DNA of 36,185 nt from assembly GCF_900107415.1 (NCBI RefSeq), contig NZ_FNPX01000024.1, forward strand, positions 1-36,185. The letters run 5' to 3'. Of the stretch, positions 17,575 through 24,511 are shown in pieces (within the stretch, counting starts at the first letter, position 1; each line of letters starts with the position of its first letter). Source of the DNA: Jannaschia faecimaris (GTDB lineage: Bacteria > Pseudomonadota > Alphaproteobacteria > Rhodobacterales > Rhodobacteraceae). The notes under the pieces are model-generated. The model was not told where the DNA came from, did not search any database, and worked only from the letters and a program-made list of their open reading frames with translations. The position numbers and the translations under genes were made by a program.

Positions 17575-17717
17575 ATGTTCTGGTCTTTCTCATTCCGGTT
17601 TCCCTGATCCTCGGGTTCGGGGGCCTTGTGGCGTTCCTCTGGACGCTGAAGAACCGCCAGTACGAGGATCTTGAGGGCGACGCCGCCCGGATTCTCCTAG
17701 AAGATCGGGAGCCTTGA
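17571..17717 (+). CDS. ccoS: cbb3 oxidase maturation protein CcoS
   Basis: Very small single-helix membrane protein (48 aa; FixS family) needed to insert cofactors into cbb3 oxidase. The helix spans about 3-24 (FLIPVSLILGFGGLVAFLW), followed by the family segment KNRQYEDLEGDAARIL. The start overlaps the ccoI stop. It ends the cco region; a 16-bp palindrome and the end of rep follow. Confidence 0.9.
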   Translation: MNVLVFLIPVSLILGFGGLVAFLWTLKNRQYEDLEGDAARILLEDREP

Positions 17718-17737
17718 GCGCCCCCATCCCGCCCTGA

Positions 17738-17753
17738 ATTGCCAATTGGCAAT
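17738..17753. repeat. Perfect 16-bp palindrome, copy 1 (candidate parS)
   Basis: ATTGCCAATTGGCAAT is a perfect palindrome located between ccoS and the 3' end of rep. An identical copy lies at 21514-21529. No other full copy was seen. Together they bracket rep-ori-parA-parB. ParB-type centromeres of alphaproteobacterial plasmids are often such palindromes, so parS is the favoured reading. A short bidirectional terminator is an alternative, since both copies lie between convergent genes. Confidence 0.7.
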
Positions 17754-17772
17754 CGGACGTTTCGTCATTGTT

Positions 17773-18789
17773 TTACAACGGGTTGCGTTCGGCAAAGGTG
17801 CGGAAGAAAGCAAGGTACGCGCGGTCCGGATCGTCCGCCGGCCCCTTGCCCTTGGCCCAGTCGCGCCACGCCCCCTCGACGTAGTAGATGTCATAGCCCG
17901 GATGGCGCAGGCGGGCGGTTTCATAGGTTTCGGTCTTCAACGGCGTGCCCCGGTCATCCAGCGTCGCCGGGCGGGGTCGCAGGGGCGGGGAAACAGTCTC
18001 TGAGGTGCCGGATAGTCTCTCTTTTCGGCCCACCTTGGAAAAGCTCAGCTCGCGCCCCGCGGCCCCCTGCCCTTCCCCGTCCTTCTTCCACCACCGCAAC
18101 TCCACGTGGGTCACACGGCGGCCCGTCTTGACCGGCGCGATTTCCACCACGTAGTCCGAGAGCGCGTTCACCTCTTCGACCGCAGGGTCGATGGCGCGCA
18201 GCTTCAGATTGGACCAACTGCCCAGCTTGCCGCGCGGCACGCCGAGCACGCCACGCAACTCCTCCAGCGTGAACTTCTCGGAAGACCGCCAGCGCAGGTT
18301 GCCGCGTTTCTGCACCATCTCGTAAAGGGTCAACGCGTACTTGGAGGTCAGCGCGAACATCACCTCCCGCTGCAACCGCGCAAAGATGGTGGAATTGCCG
18401 ATGATCTTGCGCAGACGGGCCGGGATTTCGTATTCCAGCAACCCGTCGGATCGCAGCGTTTCGATGTTCCCGCCCAGCAATTGCACCCGTTCGATCGCCG
18501 GCTCTCCGTCCCAGACGACTTCGATTTTGACGATGGCGCTCATCAACCGCTCGATGCTGGCCCCGATCCGGTCGTTGGCGTTGTGCGATCCGCGCAGCAG
18601 ACTCTTGGCGACGACATGGGTCACCGGCTTGTCGATGGCATCCCAGGCGTTTTCCAACAGCAGGTTATAGATGCGACGATCCGCCAGCGTCAGCGGCGTC
18701 ACCTCGACCACGTCGACAAGCTCACCCGGTTTGATTAGCGTGTCTGCATTCGGTTTCGCCGAAAGCGTGCGGTACGGGGCGTCGGCCAT
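17773..18789 (-). CDS. Plasmid replication initiator (Rep_3-like)
   Basis: Initiator protein (338 aa) expected to bind the adjacent iterons and open the origin. The N-terminal part LTLADRRIYNLLLENAW (33-49) and the following winged-helix region, with KYALTLYEMVQKRGN near residue 170, resemble Rep_3-type initiators used by Rhodobacteraceae plasmids. The C-terminus is a linker (about 245-280) and a tryptophan-rich end (GYDIYYVEGAWRDWAKG). The start is the ATG complementary to 18787-18789; no strong ribosome site precedes it, fitting low expression of a copy-controlled initiator. It is transcribed away from parAB, with the iteron region between them. The family assignment is by general resemblance and the exact compatibility group is not settled. 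Confidence 0.8.
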   Translation of the reverse strand: MADAPYRTLSAKPNADTLIKPGELVDVVEVTPLTLADRRIYNLLLENAWDAIDKPVTHVVAKSLLRGSHNANDRIGASIERLMSAIVKIEVVWDGEPAIERVQLLGGNIETLRSDGLLEYEIPARLRKIIGNSTIFARLQREVMFALTSKYALTLYEMVQKRGNLRWRSSEKFTLEELRGVLGVPRGKLGSWSNLKLRAIDPAVEEVNALSDYVVEIAPVKTGRRVTHVELRWWKKDGEGQGAAGRELSFSKVGRKERLSGTSETVSPPLRPRPATLDDRGTPLKTETYETARLRHPGYDIYYVEGAWRDWAKGKGPADDPDRAYLAFFRTFAERNPL

Positions 18790-18859
18790 TCTTACACGCC
18801 AATCCTTACGAATGTTGCGGTTGTGACGTATGGTATGCCGGAGCAGCGGCCCGGTCCAC

Positions 18860-19072
18860 CACCCAATTCGTAAGAATTCATCCGGGGGTAAGCATCATGT
18901 GATTCGCCGGTGCGAATCAGATAACCCATACAGGAAGGGGTTTGAGCAGTGCAAAACACCACCCCAAAAGTAGGGGTTTGGACCACACCCGATGCGTAAG
19001 GTTTCGTCACCCGGAACGTATCGCCACGTCACCCCGTACGTATGGCCACGCACCCAAAGCGTAAGAGATAGA
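18860..19072 (+). repeat. Iterons, core CACCC-N4-CGTA
   Basis: Direct repeats of about 22 bp share CACCC-N4-CGTA. Copies begin at 18860, 18986, 19008, 19030 and 19051, and a degenerate copy (AGTA for CGTA) begins at 18960. The last four are contiguous head-to-tail with 21-22 bp spacing, about two helical turns. They are the expected binding sites for the Rep protein encoded next to them. Confidence 0.85.
18901..18918. repeat. Inverted repeat in the origin
   Basis: GATTCGC (18901-18907) and GCGAATC (18912-18918) form a perfect 7-bp inverted repeat with a CGGT centre. It lies about 110 bases upstream of rep and inside the iteron field. It may be an operator for rep autoregulation or part of the origin; this cannot be decided from sequence. 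Confidence 0.6.
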
Positions 19073-19155
19073 GCCGTTTGCACTTTGCCACACAGGGGTT
19101 TGCGCGTCCCGAACATAGAATCGAAGAACAAGAACCCTTGGGGTTTTTTCGAGTC

Positions 19156-19164
19156 TGGGGATAA
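19156..19164 (-). promoter_or_regulatory. DnaA-box-like site in the origin
   Basis: On the minus strand the sequence is TTATCCCCA, 8 of 9 matches to the DnaA box TTATCCACA. It lies 84 bases beyond the last iteron, a common place for a DnaA site in iteron origins. Confidence 0.55.
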
Positions 19165-19364
19165 GGGATATGGTCCCTGTTGCCACCGAAGCGCACACTG
19201 AAGGGAATTTCATCGCCTGATTGACTCGCAGGCTGCTCAACCTCCGCACTTGGGCAACACTTTTACGACCTTCCGGTTTTTTGCGCCTCGCCCCCCGTAA
19301 ACCGCACTTGAGGTTATCCCCTGCCCGCTTCATGATTCGTCCAAGCTTACAGCAAGGACAGGCC

Positions 19365-20567
19365 ATGACCCTTCTCACGCAGCCCGGCGTCGATCTGGAT
19401 GACCTTGACCAACTGGCAGGTCGCGCGGCCAGCGTGATCGAGCGGTTGCGCAGCCGCATCTATGCCCCCGGCACCGAAAAGCGGCTGGAGATTCGCTTCA
19501 ACGTCCGATCAGCTGCCGAGATGGTGGGGCGGACGGAAAAGTCGATCCGTGATGCGGAAGATGACGGACGCTTGCCCGAGCCGGAGAAGGACCCGACGAC
19601 CAACCGGCGCACGGGCTATTCGCTGGCCGAAGTGAACCGCATGCGAGAAGTGTTCGGAACCTTGCCACACCGCGCGCCGGGCGACCCGGCAACGGTGCTG
19701 GCGGTCCAGAACTTCAAAGGTGGCGTGGCCAAGTCGACGATGGTGACGCACCTGTCGCAGTATTTCGCGTTGCAGGGCTATCGTGTCTGCGTGATCGATT
19801 GCGACAGCCAGGCTTCGACCACGGCGATCTTCGGTCTGAACCCCGATGTGGACGTGGATGAGGAGGAGGACACGCTCTACCCGTTCCTGCAACACGGCGG
19901 GCCGACGTCGTTGCATTATGCGTTGCGTGCGACCTACTGGCCGGGCATCGCGCTGATCCCCGCGAACCTTGGGTTGTACGATGCGGAATATGAATTCGCC
20001 GCCCGCATGGCCCGCGATCCGACCTTCGTTCTGGACCGGCTGCGCGACGGAATCGCCAGCATCAGTGACCAATTCGACATCGTCCTGCTGGATCCGCCGC
20101 CCGCGCTTGGCATGATTTCCCTGAGCGTGCTGCGCGCCGCGAATGCCCTGCTGATCCCGGCACCGCCCAACAACGTCGACTTCGGATCGACGGCGCATTT
20201 TCTCAAGATGCTGTCCGCGACCCTGGGCGAGATCAGCCGGCATGGCGGTGCGCGCGACTACAGTTTCGTCAAGATTTTGGCGACCAAGATGAACGACCAG
20301 AAGAGCGCGCATGTCGCGATCAAGCGGATGATGGATGCGGTCTTTCCTTCCGACATGCTCAATGCTGTTCTGAAAGACAGCGCCGAAATCGACAATGCCA
20401 CGGCGAACCTGTCGACCGTGTACGAATTGACCGGCGCGCAAACCCGGACCGAGACCCATAAACGTTGCCGCGTGTATCTTGATGCGATCGGGCGGGAGGT
20501 CGAGACGCTAATCCGCAAGACCTGGCCCAGCCACCACGCGGCGCTTCGCAAGGAGGGCATCCTATGA
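19365..20567 (+). CDS. parA: Partition ATPase ParA
   Basis: Cytoplasmic partition ATPase (400 aa) that segregates plasmid copies with ParB. ATG 19365 is chosen because AAGGACAGG precedes it; the longer frame from 19221 gives an unlikely arginine-rich leader. An N-terminal helix-turn-helix (about 48-85, AAEMVGRTEKSIRDAEDDG) is typical of plasmid ParA/RepA proteins that repress their own promoter. The ATPase core has the deviant Walker A KGGVAKST (about 120), DCDSQAS (about 145) and LLDPPPALG (about 245). Its stop overlaps the parB start, so the two are coupled. Confidence 0.93.
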   Translation: MTLLTQPGVDLDDLDQLAGRAASVIERLRSRIYAPGTEKRLEIRFNVRSAAEMVGRTEKSIRDAEDDGRLPEPEKDPTTNRRTGYSLAEVNRMREVFGTLPHRAPGDPATVLAVQNFKGGVAKSTMVTHLSQYFALQGYRVCVIDCDSQASTTAIFGLNPDVDVDEEEDTLYPFLQHGGPTSLHYALRATYWPGIALIPANLGLYDAEYEFAARMARDPTFVLDRLRDGIASISDQFDIVLLDPPPALGMISLSVLRAANALLIPAPPNNVDFGSTAHFLKMLSATLGEISRHGGARDYSFVKILATKMNDQKSAHVAIKRMMDAVFPSDMLNAVLKDSAEIDNATANLSTVYELTGAQTRTETHKRCRVYLDAIGREVETLIRKTWPSHHAALRKEGIL

Positions 20568-21514
20568 GCAAGAAACACGGCCACCTGGACGACGTGCTGG
20601 CGGACCTTGATACGCCGATGGAGCAGGGCAGGGCAGGGGCCCGTTTCCTGTCGCGGCAGACCCGCGTGAGCGACCGCCTCTCGGGGGAGGTGGAGGAAAA
20701 GACGCTGCGCTGGATCGACCCGGCGCAGGCGCGGATGTGGGCGCGGCACAACCGCGCCTATGACTTGCTGACCGAGGACAATTGCCGCGACCTGATCGAC
20801 GGGATCCGCAGTCAAGGCAAGCAGGAGTTTCCGGCCATCGTCCGCCGCACCGGTGACGCCGAGACGCCCTATGAAGTGATCGCCGGAGCCCGGCGGCATT
20901 TCGCGGTCAGCTGGCTGCGGGCGAATAACTATCCGAACTTCCGCTACCTGATCGAAGTGCGCGACCTGACGGACGAGGAAGCCTTCCGCCTCGCCGATAT
21001 CGAAAACCGCGACCGCGAGGATATCAGCGATTACGAGCGGGCGCGCGATTATCTTGCCGCGCTCGACGCCTATTACGGCGGCTCGCAGAAGGAGATGGCG
21101 GCGCGATTGGAAGTGTCGCCGGCGTGGCTGTCGCGGTATCTGCAACTGGCGCGGCTGCCGTCCGAGGTGGTGGGGGCCTTCGCGTCTATCCGCGACCTAC
21201 GGGAATTGCACGCCCGCACCCTCAAGCCGCACCTGGGCCGTCCGTCCGAAGCGGCGGCGATCCTTGAGGAAGCGCGCGGGCTGGCGGGGCAGGGGCTGGA
21301 CGCGGCGCAGGTGATGGCGCGGCTGAAGGCGGTGGTCGCCAAGCCGAAGGCCAAGACCCGGCCCGAACGTATCTATCGTCGCGCGCGCGAGGAGTCGGGC
21401 GTGAAGGAACGGCGCAAGGGGCGCATCACCACGCTGGAATTCGAGGATTCGATGTCCCGCACCGCCCTTCAGGCCGCGTTCGAGATGTATCTCAAGGCCC
21501 GGTTCGACGGCTGA
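20564..21514 (+). CDS. parB: Partition protein ParB
   Basis: Centromere-binding partition protein (316 aa). The ParB/sulfiredoxin N-terminal domain includes the CTP-binding type motif GARRHFA (about 108-114), and ENRDREDISDYERARDY follows. A helix-turn-helix SQKEMAARLEVSPAWLSRYL (about 173-192) should contact parS. The start overlaps the parA stop (ATGA), with AAGGAGG upstream. The last base of its TGA is the first base of a perfect 16-bp palindrome, the most likely parS. A Crp-family gene converges on it 45 bases downstream. Confidence 0.92.
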   Translation: MSKKHGHLDDVLADLDTPMEQGRAGARFLSRQTRVSDRLSGEVEEKTLRWIDPAQARMWARHNRAYDLLTEDNCRDLIDGIRSQGKQEFPAIVRRTGDAETPYEVIAGARRHFAVSWLRANNYPNFRYLIEVRDLTDEEAFRLADIENRDREDISDYERARDYLAALDAYYGGSQKEMAARLEVSPAWLSRYLQLARLPSEVVGAFASIRDLRELHARTLKPHLGRPSEAAAILEEARGLAGQGLDAAQVMARLKAVVAKPKAKTRPERIYRRAREESGVKERRKGRITTLEFEDSMSRTALQAAFEMYLKARFDG

Positions 21515-21529
21515 TTGCCAATTGGCAAT
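21514..21529. repeat. Perfect 16-bp palindrome, copy 2 (candidate parS)
   Basis: ATTGCCAATTGGCAAT, identical to 17738-17753, starts on the final base of the parB stop codon. An AT-rich stretch follows (21530-21560). As with copy 1, a centromere role is favoured; a terminator role between convergent parB and the Crp-type gene is the alternative. Confidence 0.72.
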
Positions 21530-21558
21530 TTCAAATAAATAGATATAATAACAGATAC

Positions 21559-22287
21559 TTAGATAAGTGGCCGGGCCTGCGGCTCCTTGACGTCCGCTCC
21601 GGCCATAGCAACCAGACCATCCCGATCCTGCAAGGTCAGGACGCCGTCCTGCCAGAGTGCCAGCCCCCGATCTTTGAGTTTGGCCAGCGTCTTGTTGGTG
21701 TGGACCAGCGACAGGCCGAGCGCATCCGCCAGATCCTGTTGGCGAAAGGGCAGGGGCATTCGGTTCGCCGTCGTCATCTTGAGGGCCTCGGCGCGCTGAA
21801 ACAGGCGCAGCATGGCCCACGCCACGGCCTCCAGCGCGGTTCGCTGCCCGATGGTGGCGAGGGTTTCGCCCAGGAACATCTCTTCGGTTGCCGACAGCCA
21901 GGTCAGGTCGAACGCTCGATCAGGGTGGGACTTGAACAGGGTCCAGATTTCGGAGCGATCGAAGACGCACAATGTCATTTCGGTCGAGGATTCGACGGAG
22001 TGGCCCATCTCACCCGTGATGCCCGCCTGAAGGCCGATGAAATCGCCGGGGAAGACGAAGCTGATCACCTGACGCTGCCCGCGGTCCAGGGTCTTGTAGC
22101 GCACGCCCTGACCGGACAGCACGGTATAGAGTTGGGCCGCGTTTGATCCCTCCATCAGAACGGGCGTGTTGGCATCAATAGTCAGCTCTCCAACCTTGAA
22201 GCCTTTCATGAACCGCGCCTCCTGGGCGGTGAACGGGAGGAAGAGGTCATGCGCCCTAAGGGGGCAATTATCGCATTTGACGGCCAT
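21559..22287 (-). CDS. Crp/Fnr-family transcription regulator
   Basis: Transcription factor of 242 aa with an N-terminal cyclic-nucleotide-type beta-roll (about 25-140), a long dimer helix and a C-terminal winged helix-turn-helix (about 185-210, RQQDLADALGLSLVHTNKTL). It has only C5-x2-C8 at the N-terminus plus one distant cysteine (C109), so an FNR-type [4Fe-4S] cluster is not supported. The recognition helix lacks the E-x2-S-R of FNR/CRP, so its DNA target should differ from FnrL's. It reads toward parB and lies next to the stress-response genes. A perfect palindrome TGTCATATGACA lies 42 bases before its start and may be its own operator. Signal unknown. Confidence 0.82.
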   Translation of the reverse strand: MAVKCDNCPLRAHDLFLPFTAQEARFMKGFKVGELTIDANTPVLMEGSNAAQLYTVLSGQGVRYKTLDRGQRQVISFVFPGDFIGLQAGITGEMGHSVESSTEMTLCVFDRSEIWTLFKSHPDRAFDLTWLSATEEMFLGETLATIGQRTALEAVAWAMLRLFQRAEALKMTTANRMPLPFRQQDLADALGLSLVHTNKTLAKLKDRGLALWQDGVLTLQDRDGLVAMAGADVKEPQARPLI

Positions 22288-22328
22288 GGGGTGCCTTCGT
22301 GTTCAGGCAGTGATCTGAAACATCAGTA

Positions 22329-22340
22329 TGTCATATGACA
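22329..22340. promoter_or_regulatory. Palindrome upstream of the Crp-type gene
   Basis: TGTCATATGACA is a perfect 12-bp palindrome 42 bases upstream of the Crp/Fnr-type start. Its position fits an operator of that gene; no binding protein can be assigned from sequence. Confidence 0.5.
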
Positions 22341-22420
22341 CCCGTGTGGGGATATCTGCAACTTGCAGCCATGCCGCGATGGACGGACGCGCACCCACCG
22401 GGAAAAATGTACGCATGAAT

Positions 22421-22445
22421 GGAACCAAGCCCGCCTCGGTCGGTT
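22421..22445 (+). promoter_or_regulatory. Candidate EcfG promoter for the DUF1328 gene
   Basis: GGAAC (22421-22425), 17 bases, then GTT (22443-22445) resembles the alphaproteobacterial EcfG stress promoter GGAAC-N16/17-CGTT, with G in place of the first C of the -10. It lies about 80 bases before the small membrane gene. It shares GGAACCAA with the phyR/nepR promoter. Confidence 0.6.
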
Positions 22446-22525
22446 GTGGGAGTGAAATACCTATAATTGTGTGATGCGGATCGGGCCCCGCGTACGCAGG
22501 AACGATCTGTAAGAAAGGACATGCT

Positions 22526-22711
22526 ATGACGTGGTCTTTGGTTTTCATCGCAGTCGCAGCCGTTTCTGCGCTGTTTGGTTTCGGTGTCCTTGCTTCGGCC
22601 GAAGTGGCGCAGGTTCTGAGCGTTCTGTTCTTTCTGCTCGGGCTTGGGGCCTTGGCCGCCAAGGTGTTGGACGAGGATTCGTCCCGGCGCGACGATGGGA
22701 CGCGAAAATAG
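22526..22711 (+). CDS. Small DUF1328-type membrane protein
   Basis: Two-helix inner-membrane protein of 61 aa resembling the DUF1328 (YtjA/UPF0391) family, often induced by stress. Helix one spans about 2-24 (LVFIAVAAVSALFGFGVLAS) and helix two about 28-46 (AQVLSVLFFLLGLGALAAK), followed by a short charged tail. The central GFG is typical. AAGAAAGGA precedes ATG 22526, and an EcfG-like promoter lies upstream, fitting membership of the general stress regulon. A strong terminator follows. Confidence 0.8.
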   Translation: MTWSLVFIAVAAVSALFGFGVLASAEVAQVLSVLFFLLGLGALAAKVLDEDSSRRDDGTRK

Positions 22712-22736
22712 CAGAGTTGCACGCGAGAATAGAAAA

Positions 22737-22773
22737 GCCCCGCTGGCCGAATGGTCAGCGGGGCATTCTTTTT
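22737..22773. terminator. Bidirectional rho-independent terminator
   Basis: Twelve-base arms (22737-22748 and 22753-22764; arm GCCCCGCTGGCC, one G-T wobble) around a GAAT loop are followed by ATTCTTTTT and preceded by AAAA. It can end both the DUF1328 transcript and the converging phyR transcript. Confidence 0.9.
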
Positions 22774-22801
22774 GCGGGTACCGATCGGACCCGAAGTCGT
22801 G

Positions 22802-23617
22802 TCAGGCCAGCAGGGTTTCCGTCGAGGCGAAGAACATTGCCTGGCTGACGGCGGAGCTGACCTGCTCCTCCTTGTAGGGCTTGGAGATCAGGAACGCGGG
22901 TTCGTGCTTTTCTCCCGTCAGCAGGCGCTCGGGGAAGGCGGTTATGAAGATGACCGGGACGTCCGGCATGTTCTGCATCAGGTCGTTCACCGCGTCGATG
23001 CCCGACGAATTGTCCGCCAACTGGATATCGGCCAGGATCAGGTCGGGCTTTTCGCGGTTGCCCATCTCGACGGCCTCGGTGCGGGTGCGGGCGACGCCGA
23101 CAATCTCGTGGCCCAGGTCTTCGACGATGGCGCTGATGTCGGCGGCGATGATCGGTTCATCCTCGATCACCATCACGCGACCGGCGATCCCGGCCTCCAT
23201 GTCGGCGCGCGCGGTGTCGATCAGGTGCGTCACGTCATCGACATCGGTGTTCATGACGATGGCGATCTCTTCCTTTGAGAAATCCTCGACCGTGGCCAGC
23301 AACAGCGCTTCGCGGGTGTTCGGCTGAAGCGCGCCAAGAAGGGTTTGCGCCCGCTCGCCCATCCCGCCGCCGTCGCCATCGCCGGTCGGCGCACCGGTGC
23401 TGCTCCAGATTGCGTGGAAGCATTTGTAGAGTGCCGTGCGGGCGCGGATGCCTTCGTCAAAGATGCTCCGATCCTGAAGGATGGCTTCCAGCGTGGCGAT
23501 CGCATACTTGTCGCCGCTGGACTGGGAACCAGTCAGGGCACGAGCATAGCGTCGGAGGTAGGGAAGTTCCGCCGCGATGCGGTCGGAAAGGTCGGTTGTC
23601 CCGTGTGCAGACGACAT
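22802..23617 (-). CDS. phyR: General stress response regulator PhyR
   Basis: Anti-anti-sigma response regulator (271 aa). The N-terminal part (about 12-140) is an ECF-sigma-like domain, and the C-terminal part (about 147-265) is a receiver with acidic E152-D153-E154, phospho-acceptor D197 (LADIQ), T226 and K246 (SKPY). When phosphorylated, PhyR binds NepR and frees EcfG. It diverges from nepR-ecfG across a symmetric EcfG-type promoter, giving positive feedback. The start is the ATG complementary to 23615-23617. The partner kinase is probably the one encoded at 24512-26194. Confidence 0.95.
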   Translation of the reverse strand: MSSAHGTTDLSDRIAAELPYLRRYARALTGSQSSGDKYAIATLEAILQDRSIFDEGIRARTALYKCFHAIWSSTGAPTGDGDGGGMGERAQTLLGALQPNTREALLLATVEDFSKEEIAIVMNTDVDDVTHLIDTARADMEAGIAGRVMVIEDEPIIAADISAIVEDLGHEIVGVARTRTEAVEMGNREKPDLILADIQLADNSSGIDAVNDLMQNMPDVPVIFITAFPERLLTGEKHEPAFLISKPYKEEQVSSAVSQAMFFASTETLLA

Positions 23618-23646
23618 ATGTCGGTAACCTTTTTATCACTTTTCTT

Positions 23647-23678
23647 GGAACCAAACAGATTGCGCCGTGTTTGGTTCC
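23647..23678. promoter_or_regulatory. Symmetric divergent EcfG promoter for phyR and nepR-ecfG
   Basis: GGAACCAAACA (23647-23657) and TGTTTGGTTCC (23668-23678) form a perfect inverted repeat around a 10-base centre. Each strand therefore reads GGAAC-N16-TGTT, an EcfG-type -35/-10 pair. The plus-strand promoter faces nepR and the minus-strand promoter faces phyR, and they overlap completely. Predicted leaders are about 30 bases to phyR and about 44 to nepR. Confidence 0.82.
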
Positions 23679-23721
23679 CGAACTAACTCACTTTATGTGC
23701 AATAAAGAATGCTTCAACACC

Positions 23722-23901
23722 ATGACCTACTCGGACAACAACGAGGATGACCGCATCGCGGCTCTGATCGACGAAAATCTGAAGCGGGTCTATTCGGACA
23801 TCGTACAGGAGGAATTGCCGGACCGGTTCAAGGATCTGCTGGCCGTCCTCAAGGCGCAGGATGCTGACACATCATCCGGCACGCCCAAGGGTGACGAATG
23901 A
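23722..23901 (+). CDS. nepR: Anti-sigma factor NepR
   Basis: Small cytoplasmic anti-sigma factor (59 aa from ATG 23722) that holds EcfG inactive until phosphorylated PhyR binds it. The core IDENLKRVYSDIVQEELPDR followed by FKDLL is the NepR signature. An in-frame ATG at 23695 would add nine residues (MCNKECFNT); 23722 is preferred because it gives a usual NepR N-terminus and a normal leader. The stop overlaps the ecfG start (ATGA at 23898-23901), as expected for a sigma/anti-sigma pair. Confidence 0.92.
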   Translation: MTYSDNNEDDRIAALIDENLKRVYSDIVQEELPDRFKDLLAVLKAQDADTSSGTPKGDE

Positions 23902-24461
23902 CCGATCAAACTACCGACCCGCGGGACGAGATGCTGGAGCATCTTCCGGCCCTTCGCGCCTTTGCCCTGTCGCTGACGCGCAATGGCGCGACGGCGGATG
24001 ACATGGTGCAGGACACCGTGGTCAAGGCATGGACCAACATCGAGAAATTTCAGATCGGGACGAACATGCGCGCATGGTTGTTCACGATCCTGCGCAACAC
24101 GTATTATTCCAGCCGCCGCAAGTCGAACCGCGAAGTGTCGGACCCGGATGGCATCATGACCAACAGCCTGTCGGTCAAGCCAGACCACGACGGACACCTG
24201 AACCTGACGGATTTTCGCAAGGCGTTCGAGACGCTGCCCGATGAGCAGCGCGAGGCGCTGATCCTGGTGGGTGCGGCGGGTCATTCCTATGAGGACGCCG
24301 CCGAGATCTGCGGCGTGGCCGTCGGCACGATCAAGAGCCGGGCCAATCGTGGGCGCGCCAAGCTGACCGAACTTCTGGGGCTTGACGGGGACAGCCCGCT
24401 GGAGATGACCGACAATGCCACGATGGCGGTGGTCGCCGGCGGTGGCGGAGTAATGCGCTGA
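23898..24461 (+). CDS. ecfG: ECF sigma factor EcfG
   Basis: General stress sigma factor (187 aa). Region 2 includes ALSLTRNGATADDMVQDTVV and KAWTNIEKFQIGTNMRAWLF (about 24-70). Region 4 includes LPDEQREALILVGAAGHSYE (about 115-134) and a helix-turn-helix with VAVGTIKSRANRGRAKL. These are typical of ECF15/EcfG. A glycine/valine tail (VVAGGGGV) ends the protein. It is coupled to nepR and followed directly by the histidine kinase gene. It should recognise GGAAC-N17-GTT-like promoters at 23647 and 22421. Confidence 0.95.
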   Translation: MTDQTTDPRDEMLEHLPALRAFALSLTRNGATADDMVQDTVVKAWTNIEKFQIGTNMRAWLFTILRNTYYSSRRKSNREVSDPDGIMTNSLSVKPDHDGHLNLTDFRKAFETLPDEQREALILVGAAGHSYEDAAEICGVAVGTIKSRANRGRAKLTELLGLDGDSPLEMTDNATMAVVAGGGGVMR

Positions 24462-24511
24462 CACCGACGCGCAACATTCCTGATCCTTGGTACAGAAGTC
24501 TCCGCTTTCGC

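Larger units (their letters stand above)
18790..19364. other. Origin of replication region (oriV)
   Basis: This 575-base stretch between divergent rep and parA contains no convincing gene. It holds five or six iterons (18860-19072), an inverted repeat at 18901-18918, three GGGGTTTG repeats (18937, 18973, 19095) and a degenerate iteron fragment ACGTATGG near 18826. It also has one good DnaA-box-like site (19156-19164), a weaker one TTATCCCCT (19314-19322), and a small hairpin with a T-run (19133-19149). This arrangement is typical of an iteron-controlled plasmid origin. Confidence 0.82.
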
